From contig MCFE01000255.1 in assembly GCA_002104905.1 (NCBI GenBank), positions 1 through 64,000 on the forward strand: a stretch of DNA of 64,000 nt. Reading direction: 5' to 3'. This stretch comes from Basidiobolus meristosporus CBS 931.73. Lineage: Eukaryota > Basidiobolomycota > Basidiobolomycetes > Basidiobolales > Basidiobolaceae. Within the stretch, counting starts at the first letter, position 1. Every line of letters starts with the position of its first letter. The translations under genes and the position numbers were made by a program. Positions 25,601 through 38,176 of this stretch are shown in pieces. Under the pieces are notes generated by a model. The model was not told the DNA's origin and did no database searches. It worked only from the letters and a program-made list of their open reading frames with translations.

Positions 25601-26776
25601 CAGCAGAAGGAAAGAGTTTTCAAATTGTCACAGGCCCGAATATGAGCGGAAAATCTACCTATCTCAAGCAAATTGCTCTACTCACTATAATGGCTCATAT
25701 GGGAAGCTTGTAAGCATATTTACGATAGTTGGTAAATGATGCGCTTCAATAACCACTGTTGCATTATTGCAGTATTCCGGCTGAATATGCGTCTGTGAGA
25801 CTAACTGATAAGCTTTTCAGTCGAATATGTAACGATGGCTTTATGCAAACAAATATGTCTAGCTTTATGTCGGAGATGACAGAGATGAACTATATTATAC
25901 GGAACGTTACAGACCATAGCCTTGTAATTATCGATGAGCTAGGAAGAGGTTAGGCGATTTTATAGGATTGTTATGGAGTAAACACTAAGGATTTTGTAGG
26001 AACATCAACCTACGATGGATTGGGTATTTCTTACGCAATAAGTGAATCGCTACTAAGCACATCGGTATAGGCAGTGGGCAACTCGAGTTGGAAACTCTAC
26101 TAATATATTGCCACAAGGCGTTCGTATTTTTCGCAACCCACTTCCAAGAACTAGCCATTGGCTTAGATATCTATCCAAATGTTGTGAACCTCAATCTGGC
26201 AGTTCAGGTAATGGGTATTCAATTCAATTCCAGCTCATTCCTCTGACACTAACCATTGGTGATAGACGGAAAATGATACTTTCAAGTATCTTCATAAAGT
26301 AAAGAATGGCTTTTCTCCGGTAAAAGCATACGGTAAATCCTTTGTGAGGTCTTCCATCGATGAAACATGCCAAAACTACTTTATTACAGGAATGAAGTTG
26401 GCCAGCTTGGTTGGGCTGCCGCAGGATCTATTGATTGATGCTCAAGCCATATCTAATAAGGTACTACTTGTAAAGAACATATTGAATTTTAATAATCACT
26501 TTTTAGTGTCAACAAGATGATCACGTGACTAGATCAAGAGATCGTCGGGACAAAAAGATACTGTCGCAGGTTAGCAAGTCATTCTTGGCCATTATTAATG
26601 TTTCTAGTTGTGACTTTTGATTGTAGCTTACTCATCAATTGATACAATCTAAACGTACATCAACCCTGAGTTTGGAAGAGCTTGGCGAGTACTTACAATC
26701 GCTACAGACCAAATACCTACCATGGTTTCAAGACTGGAGCAATACCGAGAATCATACTACCGAAGAAAGGTCATGA
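22672..26776 (+). CDS. MSH4: MSH4, meiotic MutS homologue
   Basis: MSH4 pairs with MSH5 to stabilise Holliday-type intermediates and promote meiotic crossovers. Translation starts in a 23-nt exon (22,672-22,694), spliced to [11 protein letters not shown] at 22,764. MSH4-specific blocks follow: [64 protein letters not shown] and [10 protein letters not shown]. The ATPase has [16 protein letters not shown] (Walker A), VPAEYSS-like [30 protein letters not shown] (Walker B) and [10 protein letters not shown]. The C-terminal helix-turn-helix region ends at TGA 26,776. There is no N-terminal mismatch-binding domain, as expected. More than 20 very short introns are inferred. The junction around 24,226-24,340 is unresolved and may be non-canonical. 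Confidence 0.93.
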
Positions 26777-26996
26777 CTGCGAGCGTGTTGGTTCCTATGT
26801 TTACTCCCCACATGATTAGTACATATAATAAGTATCCAGTATTTCATAACATCTCTAACATCGTGTACTGCAATATATACTCTTTGCATTTGTTTACATA
26901 GTGCTATTTAAAAGTCAATTTATTGTTCATACATTAAATAACTCGAAGTGCTTATCTTGCAATGGTGGAATAAAATACCCTGATGAAGGCATTCGC

Positions 26997-29900
26997 TCAA
27001 GTACGCATTGATGTGAAAAAATTCCTTCTTATAGTCGACTCATCGGTAGAGCCGCCGTAGCTTTTTGAACGGTCATGACTGATATGTGGTGTATCGGTAG
27101 TAGCAGGGATTTGGATGTCGGGTAATGGTTTGTTGAGGTGTGGGTCCGTATTTAATAGGGGCAACGATGGTGATGCCGATCCTTCTATAGCGGTCACGCT
27201 AGGGGGGTTGTTTAGTATTCGTAGATGCTCCAAAAAGATAGTTGGATTAATGATATGAGTGGAGCCTGTATTCAGACAAGTAGCTAGATTAGATAATTGT
27301 GTATGGGCTATAGAGTCCAGGCAACAGATATACCAATAAATATGTCACGGTTGTAATACTCAGCTACCTCGTAGGCGGATCTTATCTCCGAATAAGTGAT
27401 CCCACCCGCGACAAAGAGTATGATCATTCCTTTAGATTTGTCTCGAAATATCCAATCCTTGGAAATATGGGTTGAGTATCTATCTATATATATATATAAC
27501 CGGATTTTGAGTCAGGCGAATAGTACCGTATTTCCGCAAAGTTTTCTTTTGGTCCAACGTGGTTTGTAACTTTGTTGAAGACTCTTAGTAAAACTACATA
27601 TCTGTGAATGGAAATTCTCTTACTGCCTGAGGTCCTTGGCATGTTGCTCTTTGGCTGCTTGAGTTTTATCGTTCATCATTCGTACGTAGGGGTATCTTTC
27701 ATTGCTCAAATCACCATGAACTTCGTCCTATAAATAGAATCGAGTCAGCCTTCGTTAGCGAAGAGATTGCTGAACTGCTTTAAACCACCTCTAGTAAGCG
27801 TTTGATTGTTGGAGTAAACCGGGACAAGTCATATATGATCTCACTCTGACTGCTGCTGTTACCCCTCAGCCGTTTAACAATGTGTGCACCAGGTTTACCA
27901 GAAGTCTACTCAACGTAAGATCATTAGCTGGAAAGTCGGTAATCCTAATCATCCAGGCATACCCTTGTTAGCCTGGCTCCAAGTGTTGCTAGATTTTGTA
28001 TAGCATCGTTGTTGCCTTGGACTTCATCCAAACTCCATCCATCATTGATCTTTTCCCACGATTCAGCTCGAACACCATCTTTTGATAATATGTATAGGAT
28101 CAATACGCGCATCTTGTCGTCGGGACTTTTTGTGGGAAAGAATCAGCAACAACATTGAGGAAGAACCTAGCCGAACCAAGCCAAATAACGCTTACTGAAT
28201 GTCATCATCTTTCAGAATTGACAGCACTTCTTCCAGCATATGTTGAATCGCCTTTCCATCCGAACGAAACCCTGTTGCTAAATCCTGGTTTTGGTTAGGA
28301 ACGCTGGGGCTAACAGACTAGAGTGTGGATGAGGAACCTGCTCCAAACCGGCGAGAAGTTCGATTTTGTGGGATTTGTAGTACTCTGAGCATTCACTTGC
28401 GATATTTATGTGAACCCCACACTAACTTGACTAGGTTAATTGCAAGCAAAGTTGAAGATGAACCACGCGACCCCGTAATTACCTTAGCCTTTAGCTCCTG
28501 ATACTCTGGCAGTGAGTAGACCAGCTTCTTGAGCTGGTTGAGCTTGTTTAACTGGTCCCTGCATCCAGACAAGTCAGCAAAGGAAGATTAGGCAGCAAGT
28601 TGGTTAGTAGGAGGACAGGGGAATACCTCTCGGACCCCTGGTTCTGGATTTTCTTTTCTTCTAGCTCCTTGAGTTTGCCAACCAAAGTTGGCACGCATTC
28701 ATCGAAGTGGCAATGCCGAAGCTCCACCCACAGCTTATCACTTTCATCCAACACCACTTTCTTGGTTGATTTCTCATTGTTTTCGTTGAAATATTCGTAG
28801 CTGGATGACCGGGCATATGAATGAGTTGCCGGAGCTTTATCACGAACAACACACAGCCACTTACACATATTTAGACCCATTTTCCAACTGCAAAAGATCA
28901 CTTGCCATAGCCTGATAGGTGAATTCATGCACCAGTGGAGAAGCCAGATCAATGGTACGGTCTACGATGATAAGAGTGGATTTTGACTCCTACGAGAAGT
29001 AAGAGCGCCGGTCAAACGTGATCCAAATATCGTGACCAAGGCAAGTAACTCTTGCTTACATTTGGCAGCGGGGATTTGATTCTACTTCCTGGCAAAGAGT
29101 CTCTATTCGAGTAAATATCCAGTTCACTTTCGAGCAGACTTGCTAGTTCTCTGGAGACCGAACTGTTGTTGTATTGAGACTCTGGGCTGAAGTATCTTAT
29201 CGCTGGGCGCTCTTTCAGTGTTACGCATAGAGACAATAGCTGCATAAATAGATCAGTAATAGTGACTTTGCCTCTCATCTAATTGGTGCTCCACCTTTTG
29301 AGCGACCGATTGCAACTCTACACGAGTCGTATTGCTCAACTTGGGCGAGTAGAGTCGGAAAAAACTCTCCGGGGTTTCGAGGCTAAACAGATGGGATTCT
29401 AGTGCTAAAAGGAACCAGATATTCAACATGCGCTCCCAATTTGGCATCATATTGGCGAGATTTACCATAGAAATCCAAGAACAATTCATTGATCGACAGG
29501 AAATATTTGGAGACCCTGGAGGCCATCAACTTCATGTGGTACTCGTCATTCAACTCTATCGTTGACGCGTGAGTGGAGAACACAGGATTAGAGATCGGAT
29601 ATGCGGCCCCTACCTGTGGTAAAGAAGACGTGTGCTCCCTTGTAGGCGGCCCCATTGATGCTACCATCGCCACCTTTCACGAAATCGTTGATAAGATAGA
29701 AGATCGACTCCCAGCAAGGGGTCAACAAATATATCGCCTCCACTTGTGGGTACGGGTCGCGAGGTTTGTTCACCTGCTCGAGAACTAGAAAACAAGTTGG
29801 TTACTACCGGACCGGTGTGGGAACCCATTCTCGGAATAAAAGTTTACGGGACACTTCGGCCAGATATAGCTCGTTCAACTCGAATACTGAAGTGAGCAGC

Positions 29901-30091
29901 TCTGAGGCCTGTTGATCAACCACCAAGATCTTCCCCATGGCGGAGGCCTTGACGCAATCCAACATCTCCAGGAGTCCTACCACCAGACAAAGTTAGAGAA
30001 CCGACCAGAAAAGAACCAAGAAAGGGCTTCGGGGGTGGACGAGAATACTTTGCTTTACAATCCCTCTGAGGGAGAATTCCTTGTGTTCCAT
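26997..30091 (-). CDS. SEC1: SEC1/Munc18 family exocytosis regulator
   Basis: Sec1/Munc18 proteins bind syntaxin and SNARE complexes at the plasma membrane. The start [14 protein letters not shown] (ATG 30,091) splices to [20 protein letters not shown] and DQQASELL, the family's N-terminal domain. Later exons give [83 protein letters not shown] and a C-terminal [14 protein letters not shown] block, in family order. The last exon (27,233-26,997) adds a disordered Pro/Ser-rich tail. A dozen or more short introns are inferred; length is about 700 residues, typical of Sec1. The plasma-membrane SEC1 type fits better than Vps45 or Sly1. It is convergent with MSH4, with 220 bp between stops. Confidence 0.92.
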
Positions 30092-31943
30092 TTCTCTGTA
30101 GGGTGTATGTGAGAGTGCCAAGGTCACCTAACGTCTGAGCAGAAAACAACCAAGATGTAAGGGCTGAAGCGCTGTGGGAGACGAAATTGGGAATTCAGGT
30201 GGGATAAATTGGCTAAGCCTCCTTTTTGGCTTGAAGTGCGATATGGATCCAGTCCTGGTTCCACATTAGACCACTCAACCACCAAACACGTCCGAGCTAG
30301 TTCGGAATAGGAAAGGCCATCTCCTCCCCCCCCCCAAAAGATCAATTCTTAAGGATATGCTGTATGCTTAGTTTAAACCACCATCACGAAGGCTGTACAA
30401 GGGGGGCGGATCGATAGCTGTGCATTCCGGGATGGAATTTGTATGACAGTCAAAAATGGTCCCGGGACTCCACCCGAATGCTATGCGATGCTGGTGACCG
30501 ACTTGTCTGGGTGAGGTTTTACAGAAACACCAATAGGATTCCCTCATGAATACCACTGTCAAGCGTAGCTAGCTGCATCGCAGGTCGAGGCATCACCACG
30601 TCCGACCACCTTAATTTGTACCGCCTATGCATGGCGGAGAGACGTAAAGCAATGAGAGGAAGCTACTCCATTGGGACAGAGTACGGGTGAACCACTGCCT
30701 TCACATACCAGAAAACGAAAGCGACGGTTGAGCTAACGAACACAATGCGGGGTTGCAATGTTGAATCTAGACTGATCTCGTCAGATCAGCCGGTTCTCAG
30801 TCTCCTTAAAAATGCCACCACTCATTAATGGGAGCTGAATAGGCCACAGCTCTGTACAGAGGCGATCGAATAGACGAGTGTAGAACCTTCGAGACCGCAG
30901 TGTACGGAGTGCTCAGTCGAAGCCTGACCAATTATCTTCTGAAACTGGAATACACGTACATACGTAAATCAGCCCATGTTTCCCGGATCGGTCAGGTCCA
31001 CCAGCGCTATACGAAACACACCGTTTAGAGTTGAGACTCGATATCATACGATGCCTGACGCATGCGTGGACTTCCTGCGTTTTGGATGAAGCGAGGCAAA
31101 CCCGACTTGATGTACCTCTGATGCTCAACCCCACTCTCCTCTCCACCTGCCCGCCAACGCTTACGATACCCCACGTGTACCCGTTTGAGTACCCCACTGA
31201 TCGGGACCAATAAAACCACTGTTATATCTCTCATCTTGCGGAGATGTGGGTTGATATACGCTCGGAGCCGGTGACCTTGGAGTTCGCGTTTGAATCCACC
31301 GAGTTTGTGCAACATTACCCGAACGCTTTTGATTTACAGATGATGGGGACTTGACGAGGGTTGCCCTGAATCCGCCACAATTAAAGGGAAAATGCCTGGG
31401 TTAATATCACTAGTTATTATTATATGGTTTGCGTGGCAGGAAAGGTTTCGGTAATAGGGGGTGAAAATTTGAAAGCTCCGCTCACCCAATGATAGGGATA
31501 GGGATAGTGATAGTGACGGTGACGGTGACGCTGACAGGGACAGGGACAGGGACTCGTATGGTGGTACAATAGAGAGTATTAAGAAAGGATGAATTTACAA
31601 ATTTAAATAGTGTGATGGATGGAAGTGATGGAGGTTCACCTAGATAGAGCAACTAAATCATGGAAAATTGGAAAGATGGTTATGGCATTTTAGTGACCGA
31701 GCAAGGAAACATCGATCGATGGGGATTTGAGCGGACTCCCCACCTGGATAATGATTTTGACTAAGACAGCGCAATGCCTGCTTGCTGTAGGAACTTCAAG
31801 GGCAAGTGATCTCGAGATAAGGACAATTCGTAGGACGTGTTATGGGACTTTGGGTGTCTTCCTATCGCAGCCAATATCCATAAGCAATCCGAACGGAGAA
31901 AAACTGCCGAGGCTGAAGTCGACTTACCTCTGTAGCAGGTCAG
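30092..31943. other. 1.85-kb intergenic region, no supported gene
   Basis: Between the start of SEC1 and the end of the CaaX gene. Several overlapping open frames of 60-96 codons occur on both strands (30,913-31,315 is the densest), none with a recognisable domain or clear splice structure. It contains a poly-C tract near 30,325 and the hexamer repeat at 31,491-31,556. Confidence 0.5.
31491..31556. repeat. Degenerate hexanucleotide tandem repeat
   Basis: Eleven adjacent 6-bp units drift in order: GATAGG x2, GATAGT x2, GACGGT x2, GACGCT, GACAGG x3, then a decayed GACTCG. Each variant sits next to its like, so local duplication followed mutation. Confidence 0.85.
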
Positions 31944-33132
31944 TTACAAAATCACACAGCAGCCACTACTGGCCTTTTGCGGTGGTTCGTTCATTCGGGT
32001 GTGAATTGAGGTTTCTTTGATCATGCCATTCGAGTCATATGCTGGCCGGGTGTTGGTCTGGTCCACGTTTGCTAGGTGTTTCTCGGATCCCTGTTCAGAT
32101 TGAACTGTGGTTAGAGTCCGTTGATTTCCCGGGAACAAAAAAAACCTACTGACCATTGTCTCCCGGAGATCTTTTAGGTGAATGGTCTGCGAGTCTACAG
32201 GGTAGTTGTCCTGTGGAGGGATGGGTGTTAGTAAGCTGTCTCGGAAAAATATTGGGTTAGCTGCTGATCCACGACGTACCAGTCGATTTTTGTTTACTGA
32301 ATGTCCTCTTTGATTCAAGTCCGATATGTGAGAGGTATATTCTCCCCTTGAGTGATGCTCGTTGGAGAGCTGATGATTGGTTGTCCCCATTCCATTGCTC
32401 AGATCTCCATCAAAAAGATTGTTACTGTTAGAACTGATCTTCGAATCGTTGTGATGCTTGCGGACGGCCGCAATCTTGGGTTCCTCTTCTCTTTTATTGC
32501 TATCCTCCACTTTCCCTTTGCAGGTAGTGCCTTGAGACTGGCCGTACCAGATATCAGCCAGAGCCATTCTGTCTTCGCCGCCTTCATCCCCGAAGACCTC
32601 CCCATTCATCTTCATCCTTTTGTAGACGGTTGGTATGACGATCTCGTCGAATGGGATGGCCGCCGATTTCTTGGACGATACAGAGCCAAAGTGGTTGCCA
32701 GGGGAATTGCTATCCAGGCCCTTGGACTCTGTATCGGATGAAGAGAGGGTGGAGCTTGGGGAAGGCATGGGTACAAGCTTCGTGGGTTTGACGGGTCGGA
32801 AGTCTTTGGTGGGTGTAACGTTGAGGTCGATTTTCCTGCATTTGTCGAACTCCATGGAGGAACGAATCTTATCTCTTTTTTGGAACGGCAGAGGGATTTT
32901 GCGTTGATTGGAGTCGGGGTCTAGAAGCTCCACTTTGGTTTCCTAGAGAGTGAGGTTAGCGTAAGTGCGGGTAGTGGGTGGTCAAGGAATCTCAAGGGTA
33001 ACGAACGTTCATCCGGTGCTTACTGAAGCGAATTTCAAACGCCGAAATGGGAGGGGAGTGGGAACCATCCATGAAAGAAGAAGGTGAAGTTGGTGAGGAG
33101 TCACCTTCAGCAATTAAGTGCTCCCTATCCAT
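31944..33132 (-). CDS. Unknown disordered protein with C-terminal CaaX box
   Basis: Two exons (33,132-33,007 and 32,942-31,944) joined in phase give 374 residues. I do not recognise the family. The N-terminus MDREHLIAEGDSSPTSPSS is acidic and Ser/Pro-rich. The middle has VTPTKDFRPVKPTKLVPMPS and a Ser-rich stretch, with many SP/TP sites for proline-directed kinases. A short ordered-looking block is IPFDEIVIPTVYKRMKMNGE. The last residues are SSGCCVIL: CVIL is a CaaX box of the type usually geranylgeranylated (last residue Leu), and the extra Cys before it could be palmitoylated. This predicts membrane tethering. The exon 1 start is the first ATG in that open frame; upstream exons cannot be excluded. 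Confidence 0.65.
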
Positions 33133-34353
33133 TCTGGTCATCTAGTGCACGAAACTAACTGTATGAGATAATAAGCGCTGAGGGCTTGCCAAGAGAGAAG
33201 GAAAAGACGGGTCTGCTTATGGTCAGGAATTTGCGAGAGAGGAAGTCTAACGGTGAGGAAGAAAAAGAGGTAGAGAACCCTCCAAAGAAATTAATTACTG
33301 TAAAGGAGTTTTAATGGACAGGATGATAAACTGAAATCAGGTAGCGAAGGTGGCGCATGTATATCGGACCCCACATTTCTCTCGGACGCATTCAATGAAA
33401 TCAACTGAAACCTGATTGGATGCTGTTGAGCAGATTGATTTGTACAAACTACTTGTTAAGGAGAATGAATTTAATGCTCAGCTTACATCAATATTCGATT
33501 GAGTCAGGTATCGTTTAAGGCAATACTAATTCAAACGGCCATAGCAGCATATGCTTAATGATTGTATATATTGATCTGATACATCCTATTCAAAGTATGT
33601 CAATTCTTAATGTTTCAAGGCAGACAATACAAGCGTCGCCATGAATCAATTCTATTACACTGTTACGTTGCCCACAGATGGTCTGGAATTCGATGTATCC
33701 AAGCTCAGTACTGGCGAGCGTCCCCATTGGCCAATCAGCATCGGTTGTTGACGAGGTCGTTCACATGGTTGGTGTGCTGCTCTCTCCAAGGTCAGAGGAA
33801 ATTAGTATTACTGATGGACTAGATTCAACCAGCCCCAATGCACTTGATCCATTCAACATGGTTGTCGCAGTGGTATATCCGCCGATTTAAAATTTGAATC
33901 ATGCACCACAGAAGTAATGGAGCGTCGAACAATCTGAGGATGATGGTGGAGTGGTGCACTGGGTGACCGTGGCTCCATCATTGAAGGCCAGGTAACAGTG
34001 CTTCTGGTGTCGTCGGTTGCGGAGTATTTTCTGATGCATATCAGGTACCAAATTTGGCTAACCCCACTTTTGCTCCTGTGTCATCGGTGACAGGGTATTC
34101 CTGAGACATCGAAACACGTATTCTCTGAGCTTTAATCAGTAACTATCATCAAGACATCGTGTCTGATTTGATCGGTATTTATGGTAGGTAAGGATACAAT
34201 TTCATGAAAAACACAGTGTCTGAATGATGATCGGAATTCCGAGTGTAATCGAGATATTTACATGACTGGAGCCAGCATTTTGGCCGATTGCACGCTGGTA
34301 AACAAATCTGAAGGGTCTTTTGCACGAGGCATGGAAATCCAACCATTACTGCT
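33133..34353. other. Intergenic, possible short exon-like ORFs only
   Basis: From ATG 33,640 a 36-codon frame begins MNQFYYTVTLPTDGLEFDVS. Another frame overlaps it at 33,678-33,890 (non-overlapping in frame). This could be the 5' exons of a small gene ending near 34,150, but I could not connect exons or recognise a family. Otherwise nothing is supported. Confidence 0.35.
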
Positions 34354-36466
34354 TTAAACACCGCCACCGCTTCGTTCTGTAGGGATTTTTCGGCTATATG
34401 CCATGTCAGGATGCGACTCATGGGGCCTGGCATCGATTGACGTATATTCCGCAGACAAGCCCATCGTCTTCAGAAATTCGAGGGCCTCCGCATACTCCTT
34501 TTGCTTACGTGCCTTGTCCCAGTTAAGTTCTTCAGACATTATCTCGATAACCTTAGGTAGGGCTTCCATCGCCGCATGCGCATTCAAGAAAGCCAATCTG
34601 GTCCGGCGAGCCAAGACATCAATTGCAGTGCAGGCGTATTCGTTACGAACGGCATATCTTACTTCGGCCTCTATATATGGATAAAGATTGCTCAGACGGG
34701 TTCCCACTTTCGGATAGACCTTGTTTGTTGATTCTGCTAGGGCTGCCACCCCCCATGCACGATCTCCATAGCTAGATGCCAAATGCCGGGCAACCTCAGT
34801 TTCTAGGCCGAAGTGTTGGATTAATTTGATGAACATCGTATTGGTATACAAATGTGATCCGATCAACTTGGTTGACTCTGTGCAGCAACTGTTCGTTGGT
34901 TGTAAATCAAAAACCTTAATTGCTCGATCAACAGTTTCCTCTGCCATGGCCCTATAGGTGGTCCATTTACCACCAGCAATGGTGATAAGGTTACTCCCAC
35001 TCACATTTATCATATGGTTACGTACAAGAGATGCTGTATTCTTGCTGGACGGATCTCGAACTAGTGGCCTGATTCCCGACCAAGCTGCAAGCACATCGCT
35101 CCGACGGACCTCTACATCTGGACTTAAATATCTTTTGACCTCGTCCAAAATCCAGGCAATCTCCTCCTCTTGCGCGAGTGGATTTGCAGTCACCTCGGTT
35201 TTTGAGTCGGTGGTGCCTGCAATAACATTCCCCTGCCATGGAAGGAAAAAAATTACTCTTCCATCCGTGGTGGCGGGGTCGAGAAGTCCCATGTTTTGCG
35301 GGCTATAGTAATTTGGAAGTATGATGTGGACACCGGCGCTTGGAGCAACGATTTCGGCTTGCTGAGGTTCATCCATCTGGCGGAGGCCATCAGTGAAAGG
35401 CCCAGTAGCATTGATAACCCCCTTGGCATGGATTGTCCACTCCTCTCCAGTAAGCGTGTCCCTAACCTTGGCTCCGGTAACAACCTCTTTATTGTTGTTT
35501 GCTATAGAGGGCTCTTTGTATAAACTCATGACCTCGACATGATTGGCTACGACGGCCCCATGTGTGACAGCTGTGAGTGCGATAGCAACGTTCATTCTTG
35601 AGTCGTTATGTTGGCCATCATAATAAACCAAGGCGCCAACCAAATTCTCCTCTTTCAACATGGGAAAAGCCTCCAATGCCTTGCTTTTACTTAAAACGTA
35701 GCTACTCTCCAACTTCTCCTTTCCAGCAAAGAGATCATAAAATTTGCATCCGACCCAGTAGTAAGGTAGCTGCCACCACCTAGCCATTCGACATCAGCAA
35801 AGGGAGCCTATATGGGGGAGAAAGTATCATGACATAACTTACTTGTAGACTGGCAGCATGATTGGGAGTTGATAGCTTAGATAAGGCGCGATCTTCAAGA
35901 ATGTAGCCCGCTCGTGCAAGGCCTCTGTCACAAGTTTGTACTGTTCATAGTCAAGCTCCATGAATGCCTTTTCGAGATAACGTACACCACCGTGAACCAA
36001 CTTGGTTGATCGTGACGAAGTGCCTAGATAAAAGCTGTTTAAGATACGACTCCTACCATGCATCACACTGGAAAAATCTACCTGATGCAAAATCATCCCG
36101 CTCAACCATGGCTACTTTGAGTCCTCTGGTAGCAGCGTCCAAGGCGATGCCAGCTCCGGTAGCTCCGCCGCCAACAATCAATAAATCAAAGGGCACCTCA
36201 TTTTGCACCATCTTTGGGCGTTCAGAGCCATCTTGTTGAAGCCCTTTTAACTGGTTAATCACTTGTTGTCGGCTGGGAGGAGACCAAAAAGTGTTAGGTC
36301 TGTTAGGGTCAACAGCAATAGTAGCGGGCGACTGTGCCTCGGCATGTGTCCGTGACAGCAAAGGCGCTCTTCCCCTTCTCTGATCAAAGTAGTAGTAGGA
36401 GGTAACGGCGCTGGTGGCTACAAGGGAGCTGTATAGATAGGGTCTGCTTTTGAGTTGCGTCCACAT
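34354..36466 (-). CDS. GUT2: FAD-dependent glycerol-3-phosphate dehydrogenase, mitochondrial
   Basis: It oxidises glycerol-3-phosphate to dihydroxyacetone phosphate at the inner mitochondrial membrane, feeding electrons to ubiquinone. Exons 36,466-36,082, 36,023-35,843 and 35,779-34,354 give 663 residues. The N-terminus has a hydrophobic segment ([15 protein letters not shown]) followed by a basic stretch, as in mitochondrial forms. FAD binding is shown by [20 protein letters not shown] and the family block [20 protein letters not shown]. Substrate-side motifs include [43 protein letters not shown] and GGKWTTYR. The C-terminal extension lacks the EF-hands of animal GPD2, as in other fungi. 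Exon 3 starts inside an apparent upstream ATG frame; the [10 protein letters not shown] join fixes the acceptor. Confidence 0.97.
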
Positions 36467-38176
36467 AGACTAGAATCCAACTAGTGCAAATAGAGATGAA
36501 TGGATGCGGGAATACTTGATCAGATTTAAATATGGCAAGGCAATCAGCCTTGAATGGCCATGGCTCAATGCTCTTCTAATCTGCTCCATCGCTGCACGTG
36601 AAGGAAATCACCAGCATCTCAGCGTCACGGCTTGGTGCTCTGACTCCATTAATCTTTCCTAATGGGATCATGTGGAATCGAAGTGACAATAGTAAACCGT
36701 ATGCGTCTGAAACCGCAACTATACGTAGGCGGTCTTCAGAGAGAAACACGGAATTCGGGCAATATCATGGGCATGATTTGGCATCCAGGGTGGACGAAGT
36801 GAAGTGCGCACAGAATCCGTGGATTGAGTCGAATGCTAATTGGAATAGCGACGGGCATTTTGAAACCGCAAAGTGACTACCATAATCGAAAGAATGTGAC
36901 ATCTCGTCTCAATTGGGCCTCTTGGTTCGCAGTCTCTGAGACAAATAGGTATTGATAAAGGGCAAGATACATCCTGGCGTTGATGGAACGGGATTGAGTC
37001 CTCTTGGTGCCAAAACCGTGGACTATTTTGCTATGCAACGGTAATGGAAGATGAGCCTTGCGATGGTTCGTAAATAAACTTGCCACCAGGGCCATCGAGG
37101 GGATATTAGAGTATCTGGAATCTCCCAAATCTATGTTGGATCCACCAGTCATAAACCAGTTGGCGAAACTTGGTTCTACTATGTATCTCCCTTGGCTTGT
37201 CAACCAACCAACCTGGTCATAGATGATGGAAGATGTAGAGGATCAAGTGATTATGGGAATTTTCATATTTCTGAAATGTTGTCTCGCACTGGTAGGTTCG
37301 TCAGTCTTTCCAGCATCTTTCCCATACGCCTCGAACCCCCACATGCCCCACGAGTAGATGGGATTGATATGATTCGCTCTATCCATGGCCAGTATGTTTC
37401 GTCAGGTGGGATTCTAACAGCAGATGCATATCTCAATGCCCAGCGTATCCCTTCGTAGTGGAGGATGCTGGCTTTGATGTCCTGGGACAGTGGGCAAAAG
37501 CCTTCAATACTCAATTGATCGCTGATCTGCGGACGCCTGTTCAGAGAACAATGTTGGGGTCACGTTGGATAGAATGATTTGCGCATTTATCCCAGCAAGT
37601 TACAGCTAGGTTATTCTCGAACGCAATACAGGACAAAGAGTCTGTCCAATCCTCGCTAGCATCCAGAATCTAGAAACCTCCCAGTCAGACCCGACCGCAT
37701 CGCCTCATCACATTTGCCAGGTTTTGCTCACTAAACTGTACCCAGCACGTCCATTACTCTTACGCAATCGGTGTGTGCGAGTATGACAGATCTCTTGCAT
37801 AGACACCAAATGATGCCAAGTTCTGGAAACAGGATCGAATGGTCATATTGGGCATCTGCTCAACCTACCTCGAGTGTGTAGGACCAAACACGGGCAGGCT
37901 TAGTGAAAAAACCGGGGATGTAAGAATACGTCACAACGTAGTCCACTCCATAATGCTTGCTTTCCCCTTGCACGCCGCATCAAGCTCACTTGTTTAGGCG
38001 GATATGCGCAATAGTTGGTCTCAATACCTTGTCGGCAAAAAATAATGCGATCGTCGGGTGAAATGTTACAACGGGAAATAGAGTTTATTTACAAATATAT
38101 AGTGAGTATAGAATCACTTGTGTAGGCGACCAGGTGGGTGATCTTCAGTGAATTGGGCCTGTTGAATCTCCATTGG
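36467..38176. other. 1.7-kb intergenic region without supported gene
   Basis: Between GUT2 and the protease gene. Open frames up to 108 codons (36,877-37,203 on the minus strand; 37,192-37,458 on the plus strand) overlap each other on both strands and have no recognisable motif. GUT2 regulatory sequence is expected in the first few hundred bases. Confidence 0.5.

Noticed and set aside
30345..30362. ATATCCTTAAG on the minus strand, upstream of SEC1, as a third U12 donor
   Set aside because: No exon frame on either side and no branch site pairing; probably chance.
30913..31315. Overlapping 60-96-codon ORFs as a small gene
   Set aside because: Frames overlap on both strands, with no domain, signal peptide or splice logic.
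32105..32153. Possible GT-AG intron in the last exon of the CaaX gene
   Set aside because: Removing 49 nt shifts the frame and soon meets a stop, losing the long open frame that ends in CVIL. The uninterrupted reading is preferred.
33640..33890. Start of a V-ATPase subunit C-like gene
   Set aside because: Only a faint resemblance over about 20 residues, and no downstream exons with family motifs.
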